A DNA stretch of 42,746 nt from Bacteroidota bacterium (GTDB lineage: Bacteria > Bacteroidota > Bacteroidia > Palsa-965), in assembly GCA_003153435.1 (NCBI GenBank), contig PLYR01000118.1, positions 1 through 42,746 on the forward strand, in the 5' to 3' direction. The stretch's first letter is position 1. Every line of letters begins with the position of its first letter. The position numbers and the translations under genes are program-made. Below the pieces are notes generated by a model, which saw only the letters and a program-made list of their open reading frames with translations, was not told the DNA's origin and did no database searches. Positions 8,646 to 16,255 of this stretch are shown here, piece by piece.

Positions 8646-9689
8646 ATGGAATTTACAGCAAAACAAGTAGCCGAATTACTCAAAGGATCCGTTGAAGGAG
8701 ATGCGACTGTAGTTGTTTCTAATTTATCAAAAATTGAGGAGGGGAAACCAGGCACCTTGTCGTTCCTTGCAAACCCTGCATATACGCCATTTATTTATGA
8801 AACAGATGCGTCTATCGTGATCCTGAATCATACGGTTGAACTTTCCAAACCGGTAAAAAAGACCTGTACCCTCATCCGCGTTGACGATGCTTACGGAAGC
8901 TTCGCTAAGCTTCTCGAAATATATCAGCAGTTCAGCCAAAATAAGCAAGGTGTGGAGCAACCTTCCTTCATCACACCGGGATCTACTTACGGAAAAGACT
9001 GTTACATCGGGGCCTTCTCCTATGTTGGAGGAAATGTGCGGATCGGTGACAACGTGAAAATTTATCCTCAGTGTTATATTGGTGACAATTGCACCATTGG
9101 TGACAACACGGTGCTCTTTGCCGGCGTAAAAATTTATCATGATTGTGTGGTTGGAAAAGAATGTACCATTCATGCCAGCACCGTAATAGGGAGTGATGGA
9201 TTCGGATTCGCTCCTAATTCAGAGAATAACTACAAAAAAGTTCCACAGATCGGCAATGTGGTGATAGAGGATTATGTTGAAATTGGTTCCAACACCTCGA
9301 TTGACCGTGCAACTCTTGGATCCACAATAATCCACAAGGGAGTAAAGCTGGATAATCTGATACAGATTGCACACAATGTAGAGATCGGAGAAAATACAGT
9401 GATGGCTGGAGGGGTGTTTATCGCCGGATCCACAAAAATTGGAAAGAACGTAATGATTGGGGGACAAGCTGGAGTCATTGGTCACCTGAAAGTAGCAGAC
9501 GGAGTTAAAATTGCCGGACAATCAGGTGTTGGTTCCGATATAGACAAAGAAGGAGAAATTGTCCAGGGCTCACCCGCTTTTCCGATAGGAGAATACAAGC
9601 GGAGCTATGTACTCTTCAGAGGATTGCAAAAGCTAAACTCCCGAATTCGTGATCTTGAAACAGAAATTAAGAAAAATATCCCCTCCTGA
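8646..9689 (+). CDS. lpxD: UDP-3-O-acylglucosamine N-acyltransferase
   Basis: 347 residues, the normal LpxD length. The enzyme transfers a 3-hydroxyacyl chain from ACP to the amine of UDP-3-O-acyl-GlcN, the third step of lipid A synthesis. The N-terminal uridine-binding domain (to ~100) is followed by a left-handed beta-helix of hexapeptide repeats (IGDNVKIYPQCYIGDNCTIG and similar) and a C-terminal helix (NSRIRDLETEIKK). The catalytic His is His243 in LIQIAHNVEIG. The gene is away from lpxC and lpxA, unlike the usual lpx cluster, so this may be the sole copy or a paralogue. The next gene is an acyltransferase, a plausible lipid-related neighbour. Confidence 0.95.
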   Translation: MEFTAKQVAELLKGSVEGDATVVVSNLSKIEEGKPGTLSFLANPAYTPFIYETDASIVILNHTVELSKPVKKTCTLIRVDDAYGSFAKLLEIYQQFSQNKQGVEQPSFITPGSTYGKDCYIGAFSYVGGNVRIGDNVKIYPQCYIGDNCTIGDNTVLFAGVKIYHDCVVGKECTIHASTVIGSDGFGFAPNSENNYKKVPQIGNVVIEDYVEIGSNTSIDRATLGSTIIHKGVKLDNLIQIAHNVEIGENTVMAGGVFIAGSTKIGKNVMIGGQAGVIGHLKVADGVKIAGQSGVGSDIDKEGEIVQGSPAFPIGEYKRSYVLFRGLQKLNSRIRDLETEIKKNIPS

Positions 9690-9712
9690 TTAAGAGTGAG
9701 CATGCCTTAAGT

Positions 9713-10570
9713 ATGACTGAGAAGAAATTTATTGATGTAGGGAAAGTACTGGGAGAAAAAGCTCCTACTTTGAAAAAATGGATGCCCGGATTTATCTTCC
9801 GCTGGCTCAAACGCAAACTTCATGAAGATGAGATCAACCATATGCTTCATGAGTTGAAGGATTATTATGGGCTGGAATTCAACCGCGAAGGCCTGAATAG
9901 ATTCGGGGTGAAAGTTGAATCTGTTAATCCCCACCATGTACCTCATACCGGAGGAATTATTGTTGCAGCCAACCATCCCCTCGGGGGGCTTGATGGAATG
10001 GCTTTGATCAAGGCGGTTGGAGAGATCAGGCCGGATGTGAGGTTCTTTGTGAATGATGTGCTTAAAAACCTGACCAACTTCGGTGAAGTATTTCAGGGGA
10101 TCAATAAAGTTGGCTCCACCTCCGCTTCTTCACTCCGGGTCATGGAAAACATCTTTATGTCTCCCGATGCAGTATTGTTCTTCCCGGCAGGTCTTGTTTC
10201 CCGTAAACAGCATGGAATGATCCGAGATCTGGAATGGAAGAAGAGCTTTGTAACACAAGCCCTGGACCATAAACGTATAATAGTTCCCGTATTCATAGAA
10301 GGGGAAAACTCCAATGCATTTTATCGCTTCGCTAATTTTAGGAAATTCATTGGTATAAAGGCGAACATAGAGATGCTTCTTCTTCCCGATGAGATGTTCA
10401 AACAGAAAGGGCACACGGTGAAGATCCATTTCGGAAAACCATTTGATGCTGCAGTCATGGATTCCCGTAAAAACCACAGGGCATGGGCTGCCACCATAAA
10501 AGAATACATCTATTCTGCCGATTTCAAAAACGGCCTTTCTTTCGAAGAGTTTATCAAAGAAAGTAATTAA
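9713..10570 (+). CDS. PlsC-type lysophospholipid/glycerol acyltransferase
   Basis: 285 residues. The acyltransferase signature NHPLGGLDG (His-x5-Asp) appears near residue 85, and the second block FFPAGLVSRKQHG near 160 corresponds to the substrate-binding FPEG-like motif. A VPVFIEGEN segment follows at the place of the usual V-P-V motif. The family transfers acyl chains to lysophospholipids or other lysolipids at the inner membrane. The Hx5D spacing and GLVSRK variant are typical of the Bacteroidota branch often annotated simply as glycerol acyltransferase; one branch makes aminolipids (ornithine/glycine lipids), so that substrate class is possible but not shown. It starts 23 nt after lpxD and its stop overlaps the convergent hydrolase by 4 nt. 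Confidence 0.85.
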   Translation: MTEKKFIDVGKVLGEKAPTLKKWMPGFIFRWLKRKLHEDEINHMLHELKDYYGLEFNREGLNRFGVKVESVNPHHVPHTGGIIVAANHPLGGLDGMALIKAVGEIRPDVRFFVNDVLKNLTNFGEVFQGINKVGSTSASSLRVMENIFMSPDAVLFFPAGLVSRKQHGMIRDLEWKKSFVTQALDHKRIIVPVFIEGENSNAFYRFANFRKFIGIKANIEMLLLPDEMFKQKGHTVKIHFGKPFDAAVMDSRKNHRAWAATIKEYIYSADFKNGLSFEEFIKESN

Positions 10571-11451
10571 GCACTCAGATAAGAATCTAGTTTTTCAACT
10601 GTTTCTTTCCAGATTGTATTCCGGAATGATTTCTTGAAAAAACCCATGTGATCAATTTTTCTGGCCTTAAGCTGGGCAGGCGTTACTTTCTGAATAGTTA
10701 TACCCTTACTACTCTTCACATTTTTCCAATACTGCGGAACAGAACCCTTGTTTGCAATTGAATCATCGGTAGTCCAGAAAGCGTGCACCGGAAAATCATA
10801 TTGTTGAAACGTGCCTTCCGGCACCGTCTTTCCCATAAATTTTCGGTTGAAAAAATAATCCTTCTTCCAGCACCAGCTCCGCCATTCCCTGACGACATTC
10901 CTGGGAAGATCCTCCATATAGTTGAAGCGCTTTGAAGCCATATAACCGGTAAGTGCAATACTCAAGGGAGCAAAAAGGTAGAAAAAATAAGCACTCAGAA
11001 GCCTGAACCTCCAGGGCATATGCCCGAAATAGCCTGTTGAAACAGCAAAGGTGACCATCCCCTTAATACCACTCAGGTCCTTCATAAATCCGATCTGCTG
11101 ACCCCCTACACTATGAGCTACAATCAAAAAAGGTAAATCCGGGAAACGCGCGAGTAGATATTGCTTAATGGCTGGCATATCTTTTACGCCGTAATCACTA
11201 AAGGTATAATCACATCTTTTCAGCGTTGCAGGAGCAGACTCACCACTACCCCGATAATCCCAAAGACAACAGAGATATCCATGACCAGCTAGGAAATCAA
11301 GAAAAGGAAGGTAGTACTCCTTTCTCAATGCAGTTCCTCCATTAAACTGAATCACTGCCCGGATATTCTCCGGGATCAGCAGCATTCCTTTGAGTATGAC
11401 ACCATCATCACATTTGACGCTGATCGGCTCCCGTTTTATGGTTTGGTTCAT
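10567..11451 (-). CDS. Alpha/beta-fold hydrolase
   Basis: 294 residues with a standard alpha/beta hydrolase layout: a GG-type oxyanion segment (FNGGTALRKEYY near 36-47), WDYRGSGES (64-72), the nucleophile Ser114 in VAHSVGGQ (an A-H-S-x-G version of GxSxG), an acid in FWTTDDSIAN, and the catalytic His in KIDHMGFF. The pattern resembles the COG4757 group of uncharacterised esterase/lipase-like proteins. There is no signal peptide, so it is cytoplasmic. The substrate cannot be told. It converges with the acyltransferase (stops overlapping by 4 nt) and diverges from the PorE-like gene. Confidence 0.82.
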   Translation of the reverse strand: MNQTIKREPISVKCDDGVILKGMLLIPENIRAVIQFNGGTALRKEYYLPFLDFLAGHGYLCCLWDYRGSGESAPATLKRCDYTFSDYGVKDMPAIKQYLLARFPDLPFLIVAHSVGGQQIGFMKDLSGIKGMVTFAVSTGYFGHMPWRFRLLSAYFFYLFAPLSIALTGYMASKRFNYMEDLPRNVVREWRSWCWKKDYFFNRKFMGKTVPEGTFQQYDFPVHAFWTTDDSIANKGSVPQYWKNVKSSKGITIQKVTPAQLKARKIDHMGFFKKSFRNTIWKETVEKLDSYLSA

Positions 11452-11460
11452 AATCGTCTT

Positions 11461-11491
11461 TTTGACCGGAGTGAAATAATCTGTATATTTC
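11461..11491 (+). promoter_or_regulatory. Predicted Bacteroidota promoter (TTTG / N19 / TATATTTC)
   Basis: A TTTG -33 box at 11461-11464 and TATATTTC at 11484-11491 are 19 nt apart, close to the Bacteroidota consensus TTTG-N19-TAnnTTTG (one mismatch, the final base). It lies 38 nt before the ATG of the 1001-residue PorE-like gene, which leaves a leader of about 30 nt. Confidence 0.55.
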
Positions 11492-11529
11492 GCTTCATGG
11501 CCCTAGTAATGATAAGCCTGTAAAGATAG

Positions 11530-14500
11530 ATGAAATACCATTTTTTGAGTTGTATTATTTTGTTATTCCTTGAACTGTTTTGCGTTTCTATTCCGGCCCA
11601 ACAAACCGCAACCGGAGATCAACCGGCAGACCCCTCCTCACAACTGAGTAAAAAGCGGAAATATTCTTATTTTGTTTCAGACCGGTCGAGTGAAACAGGC
11701 AAAACGGATATATATAAAGTTATACCTACAGACAAAGAACCTTCGCTGATCCTGATCCGGGGACATATTGATGTAGCAGAAAATCCATCCATTAAGAAAG
11801 CTAAAATTGTGGTTTACAATGCTTCCAACGAAGAAAAGGTTGGAATCTTCAATTCTTCCAATGATGAGCGGGTTGGGGTATACAACACCAACCCCCTCAC
11901 AGGTAATTACCTGCTGATACTGGTTCCCAATGTTAAGTATGTTTTCCAGGTGGATGTAGAAGGCTATGAAACTGCCAGACAACTCGTGGATGTTCCACTA
12001 AGAATTGATTATGAGATATGCAGGCAGGAAATAAAACTGAAAAAAAATGAGCAGCGGAAATCCACCCTCCTCATTCACAATTTTTTTTCAGACGAAAACG
12101 AAAAAGTATTTTTATTACGAGCGATTCCCGATTCACTTAACCATGACCTGGAATACCCAGCTCCCATAGCTGCTCCCAATAAATTCAACAAAAAGACAGA
12201 AAAGGAAAAAGCCTACATGACCATTGACGAGCTGGTAAAGAAGCAGGTTGAAGAAGAAAAAAAGAAACCGCTGGAGGCACTTAAAGCATTTAAAGCTGCA
12301 GATTACGAAACAGCTCTTCCACTCTATGCGTATCTCATTAAAAACGACCAGACAGACCCTTTCATTAATTACTATTACGGGGTATGTCTTTTTCATTCGA
12401 ATCAAAACAAAGCCAGGGCCATCAATTATCTGGAACTCGCCTCTCATTCTCCGAAAATTCCATACGATGTCTTTCTTTATTTAGCAAAGGCATATCACGT
12501 TTCCTATATGTTTCAGGATGGTTTGAAGGCGCTTGAATGGTACAAAAAGAAAGCGAAGCCGGATGAAGTGATTAAGAACAGGGTTGCTGAACTGATCAAC
12601 AATTGTAATAGCGGTAACACACTCATGTCCGAACAAGTGAATGTAGAGGTCATCAAACGGACTCCCATTGATGAAAAAAACATTCTCAGTTATTACAACT
12701 CAGATCTAATAAACGAAAAGCTACAGTACAAAACCGATTTCTTCAACTCACCCATTGATAAAAAACTGCATGCCAAACTCCTCATGTGCAAATCAGGAAA
12801 CAGTGAAATCATTCAGGTGAGCTATGGTCTTCAGGAACAAAATGGAAAAGATCTGTACAGGAATACTGTTTCTGCCAAAGGAGTAAGAGGGCAAAGCCAG
12901 ACATTGGGCCCTGATATCAATACACCCTATGATGACGATTATCCCTATGTGACGAAGGACCGTAAAACTCTTTACTTTTCATCCAAAGGGCATAACAGCA
13001 TGGGGGGATTTGACATCTTTAAATGCACCCGGGCCGATACACTAAGCCCTTGGTCCAAACCGGTGAACATGGGTTACCCGATCAATTCTCCCTACGACGA
13101 CATTCTGTATATCCCGGAAAATGAAGATGAATCAGCCTCATATTGTTCTAACCGTAAAAACGGAAAGTTTGAATATATCCAGATCAAGACCCCACAGAAA
13201 GAGCTTTCTTATTCCATTATCAAAGGACGTTTTTCCACAATGGATTCTTCCAACAACAAGAATGCAATCCTCACTGTTTCTAATGCAGAGAATGAAGAAA
13301 TAGCCGGAGTATACAAAACTAATGCAGAGAACGGACGCTACCTGATGGTGCTCTTATCCGGCACGTCATATCACCTAACGATTGAGTGTGATGGATTTCC
13401 TGAAATCAAAAGAAATTTTACCGTCCCGGAAAAAAAGGGTGACTTCATTCTCCGGCAGGAGATGCTCCTGAAAAACGATGGAGCCTTTCATGTGCTCACC
13501 CTTAATAATTATTTTTCTGAAGAGGAGTCGCAGAAGGCTGGTGCGCTTCAGGATGCTGAGTTAACAAAAGCTGATGCCGGGACTAAAGACAAAGCAAAAA
13601 AAGAAGCTCCTCAAATCAGCATGCTGAAATCAGGCAAATCAAAACGGTCGGAAGAGCAACTTGTAAAAGACGGAGAAATGATGAAACAGGCTAAAAGCAT
13701 GTATGATCAGGAAAAATATAAAGAGTGTGTGGAAATCTATCAGAGGCTTGAAATCGAGATCGATCTCGATCCTATCAGCTCCTATTATCTGGGGCTTGGA
13801 CTTTACTATTCAGCCAGGGATAAGTCTGATTGTCTGGAAGACCTTGAATTTGCTTCTACCTCTAAAACAGTGCCAGTGGATGTTTTTTATTTTCTTGGCA
13901 AAGCAAATCAGCTCAGCTACCGGTTCAGCAGGGCTATCAAATCATTTGAAAAATTCAAGCTCCTGGCCAGGCCGGCTGACCTCGGCAAATATGATGTGGA
14001 TAAGGAAATTCAATTCTGCAAGAACGGGATCCGTCTGGTCAATAACCCTGTAGTGTTGGAAGTCTACGACATGAAACAGGTTGAAAAAGAATCTGTACAT
14101 CTCTCCTTCACTCAACTCGAATCGGGAGCAAAGCTGCTGATAACGCCGGATGATCTGCGCTCTGAGATTGACAAAAAGAAAAATTACAAGCCTATCCTCT
14201 TTCTTTCGGCCGACAAATCAACCATCTTGTTTTCAAGCTACGGAACAGATGAATCAAACGGCAAAGACATTTACAAGCTGAACCAATTTTCAAATGGCAA
14301 ATGGAGCCCCCTGCCACAGAATCTGAGTACCATTAATAGTCCCTTGGACGAAGAGTTCCCCACCCTTTCTGCTGATGGAAAAACTCTTTACTTTGCATCG
14401 AAAGGCTTCGACTCCATGGGAGGATATGATCTTTTCAAAAGTAGTTGGGACGAAACGACCATGAACTGGTCTCCTCCTGTTAATTTAGGTGCTCCAATCA

Positions 14501-14535
14501 ACTCCCCTTTTGATGACATTTATTTTCTTGAATAA
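11530..14535 (+). CDS. PorE-like CRD-TPR-PD40 protein with internal duplication, no OmpA domain
   Basis: 1001 residues. The signal peptide is near 1-24. Two copies of the same domain series follow. Copy 1: a carboxypeptidase-regulatory-like domain (CRD, ~73-172), a short NFFSDENEK motif, a TPR region (~245-365, ADYETALPLYAYLI) and PD40 propeller blades (~468-530, YPYVTKDRKTLYFSSKG and SMGGFDIFK). Copy 2: CRD (~561-650), NYFSEEESQ, TPR (~705-830) and PD40 (~940-1001, FPTLSADGKTLYFASKG and SMGGYDLFK). PorE of the T9SS has CRD, TPR and PD40 parts plus a C-terminal OmpA-like peptidoglycan-binding domain; that last part is absent here. The role is probably envelope scaffolding, perhaps linked to T9SS or gliding (inference). 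A promoter lies upstream and a terminator downstream. Confidence 0.8.
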   Translation: MKYHFLSCIILLFLELFCVSIPAQQTATGDQPADPSSQLSKKRKYSYFVSDRSSETGKTDIYKVIPTDKEPSLILIRGHIDVAENPSIKKAKIVVYNASNEEKVGIFNSSNDERVGVYNTNPLTGNYLLILVPNVKYVFQVDVEGYETARQLVDVPLRIDYEICRQEIKLKKNEQRKSTLLIHNFFSDENEKVFLLRAIPDSLNHDLEYPAPIAAPNKFNKKTEKEKAYMTIDELVKKQVEEEKKKPLEALKAFKAADYETALPLYAYLIKNDQTDPFINYYYGVCLFHSNQNKARAINYLELASHSPKIPYDVFLYLAKAYHVSYMFQDGLKALEWYKKKAKPDEVIKNRVAELINNCNSGNTLMSEQVNVEVIKRTPIDEKNILSYYNSDLINEKLQYKTDFFNSPIDKKLHAKLLMCKSGNSEIIQVSYGLQEQNGKDLYRNTVSAKGVRGQSQTLGPDINTPYDDDYPYVTKDRKTLYFSSKGHNSMGGFDIFKCTRADTLSPWSKPVNMGYPINSPYDDILYIPENEDESASYCSNRKNGKFEYIQIKTPQKELSYSIIKGRFSTMDSSNNKNAILTVSNAENEEIAGVYKTNAENGRYLMVLLSGTSYHLTIECDGFPEIKRNFTVPEKKGDFILRQEMLLKNDGAFHVLTLNNYFSEEESQKAGALQDAELTKADAGTKDKAKKEAPQISMLKSGKSKRSEEQLVKDGEMMKQAKSMYDQEKYKECVEIYQRLEIEIDLDPISSYYLGLGLYYSARDKSDCLEDLEFASTSKTVPVDVFYFLGKANQLSYRFSRAIKSFEKFKLLARPADLGKYDVDKEIQFCKNGIRLVNNPVVLEVYDMKQVEKESVHLSFTQLESGAKLLITPDDLRSEIDKKKNYKPILFLSADKSTILFSSYGTDESNGKDIYKLNQFSNGKWSPLPQNLSTINSPLDEEFPTLSADGKTLYFASKGFDSMGGYDLFKSSWDETTMNWSPPVNLGAPINSPFDDIYFLE

Positions 14536-14881
14536 ATACTTGTTGCTGAACCCATCTTGTCAAAGGGTCTTTTTGACTCTTTTTGATTTGCAAAACGAGA
14601 CATCCTAACGCACCTTTGGCCGGTAATTCAGGTATATGCTTTTCTGAACCGAATTTTCAGCATATCAACTACATTCTATTACATCCCTCCTTCAAAGATC
14701 GGGCGCGCCCCCCGGTCTTTTTCTTTTACCTTCTCTTATCAAAGCTCCTCCCTAAGAGGTATTACCAGGCCAAACCTGTTCGAAATCAAGTATTTTACCC
14801 GAAATCCTACATTATTGTATCTGTTTTTCGTAAACCAATTTTGTTTTCGTAACTTGGTGTCATCTCAGCTTTCTCAACGCT
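14536..14881. other. 346-bp intergenic region
   Basis: No gene is supported here. It contains a weak hairpin at 14559-14577 (GTCAAA/TTTGAC arms, 7-nt loop, T-rich tail), the strong terminator at 14694-14727, and a possible -7 element (TAACTTGG, 14850-14857) about 25 nt before the next gene. A 90-codon open frame at 14583-14852 runs through the terminator and looks accidental. Confidence 0.6.
14694..14727 (+). terminator. Intrinsic terminator
   Basis: A 10-bp stem AAAGATCGGG (14694-14703) pairs with CCCGGTCTTT (14711-14720), one pair being a G-U wobble, around a 7-nt GC-rich loop. The stem runs straight into TTCTTTT. The T tract is on the plus strand, so it ends transcripts from the PorE-like gene and isolates the barrel gene downstream. 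Confidence 0.8.
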
Positions 14882-16189
14882 ATGCCCCAAAAGAGATTCA
14901 CTCTCATTATTTTTTGTTTCCTGTCTACTTCCGGCCTCTTTGCTTCCGGTAATGACAGTACAAAAATGAGTCTTCCTTCCGTACGACTCGGCGCGGGGAT
15001 GATGAGTTATTTTGGAAATGTAGGAACCCCTACACGGGTGGTTCCAAACAGCTTTGCAGACACACGGGCAGGCTTCAATCTAAACATTGAAGAGAGACTC
15101 AGCAATATCTTTGCTGTTTCTATTGATGGACTCTATGGGCACCTCTCCGGAAATGAACATAGTGCTACTGATAATCTTAATTTTGAAACAAAAGTGATAC
15201 ATGCCGGAATCAACTTGGTGCTTCCTTTTGATAATGGCATCATCATGAAGCAGGGTAAGTACAACCTCATTCCATTTGTTTCCATTGGCTTGGGTTATAT
15301 GACTTTTCAACCGTACGGGGACCTCACAGACAGTCAGGGGCGGCCTTATTATTACTGGACAGACGGTACCATCCGCAGTGTTCCACAAACCTCTCCCAAA
15401 GCAACGACTGCGGTTATGCTTCACCGCGATTATGTTTACAACACCCCGCTGGCAGCTTCTCAGTCGTCACTCACTATTCCTCTTGGCGTTGGGTTCAAGA
15501 TTAATTTCACTGAGAGTTTCGGATCCGACATTGGGTTTACTTATCATTATACGCTCACTAACCGTATAGATAATGCCAATACGGGCCCGACAGATAAATT
15601 TTTGTACACCTATGTTTCCCTTCATTATCGTTTCGGAGCAAAGAACAGCAATGATTACACTACCGAAGTTGACAATACCGATTCTGATGCCGACGGTGTG
15701 ATTGATTTGAATGACCAATGTCCAGGCACTCCAAAAGGAGTTAAGGTGGATGCTAAAGGCTGCCCTATCGATTCAGACAATGATGGAATTCCCGATTACC
15801 TTGATCAGGAGCCAAACTCTAAAGACGGCGCGGTGGTTGATGAACATGGGGTGACCATTAATTACAAGGAAGTAGCTGCCAAACACAAGGAAGAATTAAA
15901 GATGTCTGCGAAAATGGATTCTGTGAATGATGCCATGAGTAAATACTTCAACAACAGACCCCGTAAGGAAGTGCTTGACTCTATGGAAAGAAACCATGTC
16001 ATCGTTAAAGGAAAAGCTGGATCCAAAAAAATCCCGGCTGAATTCCAGGCTGTAGATAAAAATGGAGATGGCCTCATATCTGTTTCTGAGCTTACCTCCG
16101 CCATTGATGCATTCTTCTCCGGTGAGATGCCAGACATGAATGTTCAGAAGATCAATCGTCTGATTGATTATTTCTTTGAACAACTCTGA
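14882..16189 (+). CDS. Outer-membrane beta-barrel protein with TSP3 repeats and an EF-hand
   Basis: 435 residues. The signal peptide ends near LFASG. Residues ~30-255 alternate in beta-barrel fashion (VRLGAGMMSYFGNVG, VSIGLGYMTF, FLYTYVSLHYRFG) and resemble an OmpA-type 8-strand barrel. Residues ~265-310 are thrombospondin type-3 calcium repeats (DSDADGVIDLNDQCPGTP, then DSDNDGIPDYLD). Instead of an OmpA C-terminal domain there is a Lys-rich helical stretch and then a canonical EF-hand loop at 392-403 (DKNGDGLISVSE), with helices around it. The protein should span the outer membrane with a calcium-binding part in the periplasm or at the surface. The T9SS cargo gene starts 66 nt downstream. 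I know no named family with exactly this arrangement. Confidence 0.78.
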   Translation: MPQKRFTLIIFCFLSTSGLFASGNDSTKMSLPSVRLGAGMMSYFGNVGTPTRVVPNSFADTRAGFNLNIEERLSNIFAVSIDGLYGHLSGNEHSATDNLNFETKVIHAGINLVLPFDNGIIMKQGKYNLIPFVSIGLGYMTFQPYGDLTDSQGRPYYYWTDGTIRSVPQTSPKATTAVMLHRDYVYNTPLAASQSSLTIPLGVGFKINFTESFGSDIGFTYHYTLTNRIDNANTGPTDKFLYTYVSLHYRFGAKNSNDYTTEVDNTDSDADGVIDLNDQCPGTPKGVKVDAKGCPIDSDNDGIPDYLDQEPNSKDGAVVDEHGVTINYKEVAAKHKEELKMSAKMDSVNDAMSKYFNNRPRKEVLDSMERNHVIVKGKAGSKKIPAEFQAVDKNGDGLISVSELTSAIDAFFSGEMPDMNVQKINRLIDYFFEQL

Positions 16190-16255
16190 TGAGGAAGTAC
16201 CTGGCTTTCATGCTGTCCCTTTTTATTGAAGAATCTCTCCAAATCATTTAACAAC

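Noticed and set aside
8727-9173. 148-codon minus-strand frame
   Set aside because: It is antisense to the N-terminal and repeat regions of lpxD, which is complete and unambiguous.
14559-14577. Hairpin GTCAAA/TTTGAC with T-rich tail as main terminator of the PorE-like gene
   Set aside because: The stem has only 6 AT-rich pairs; the hairpin at 14694-14727 is far stronger, so this is at most an auxiliary site.
14583-14852. Open frame of 89 codons in the gap before the barrel gene
   Set aside because: It runs straight through the strong terminator hairpin at 14694-14727, has no recognisable domain and an unusual composition; it is more likely chance.
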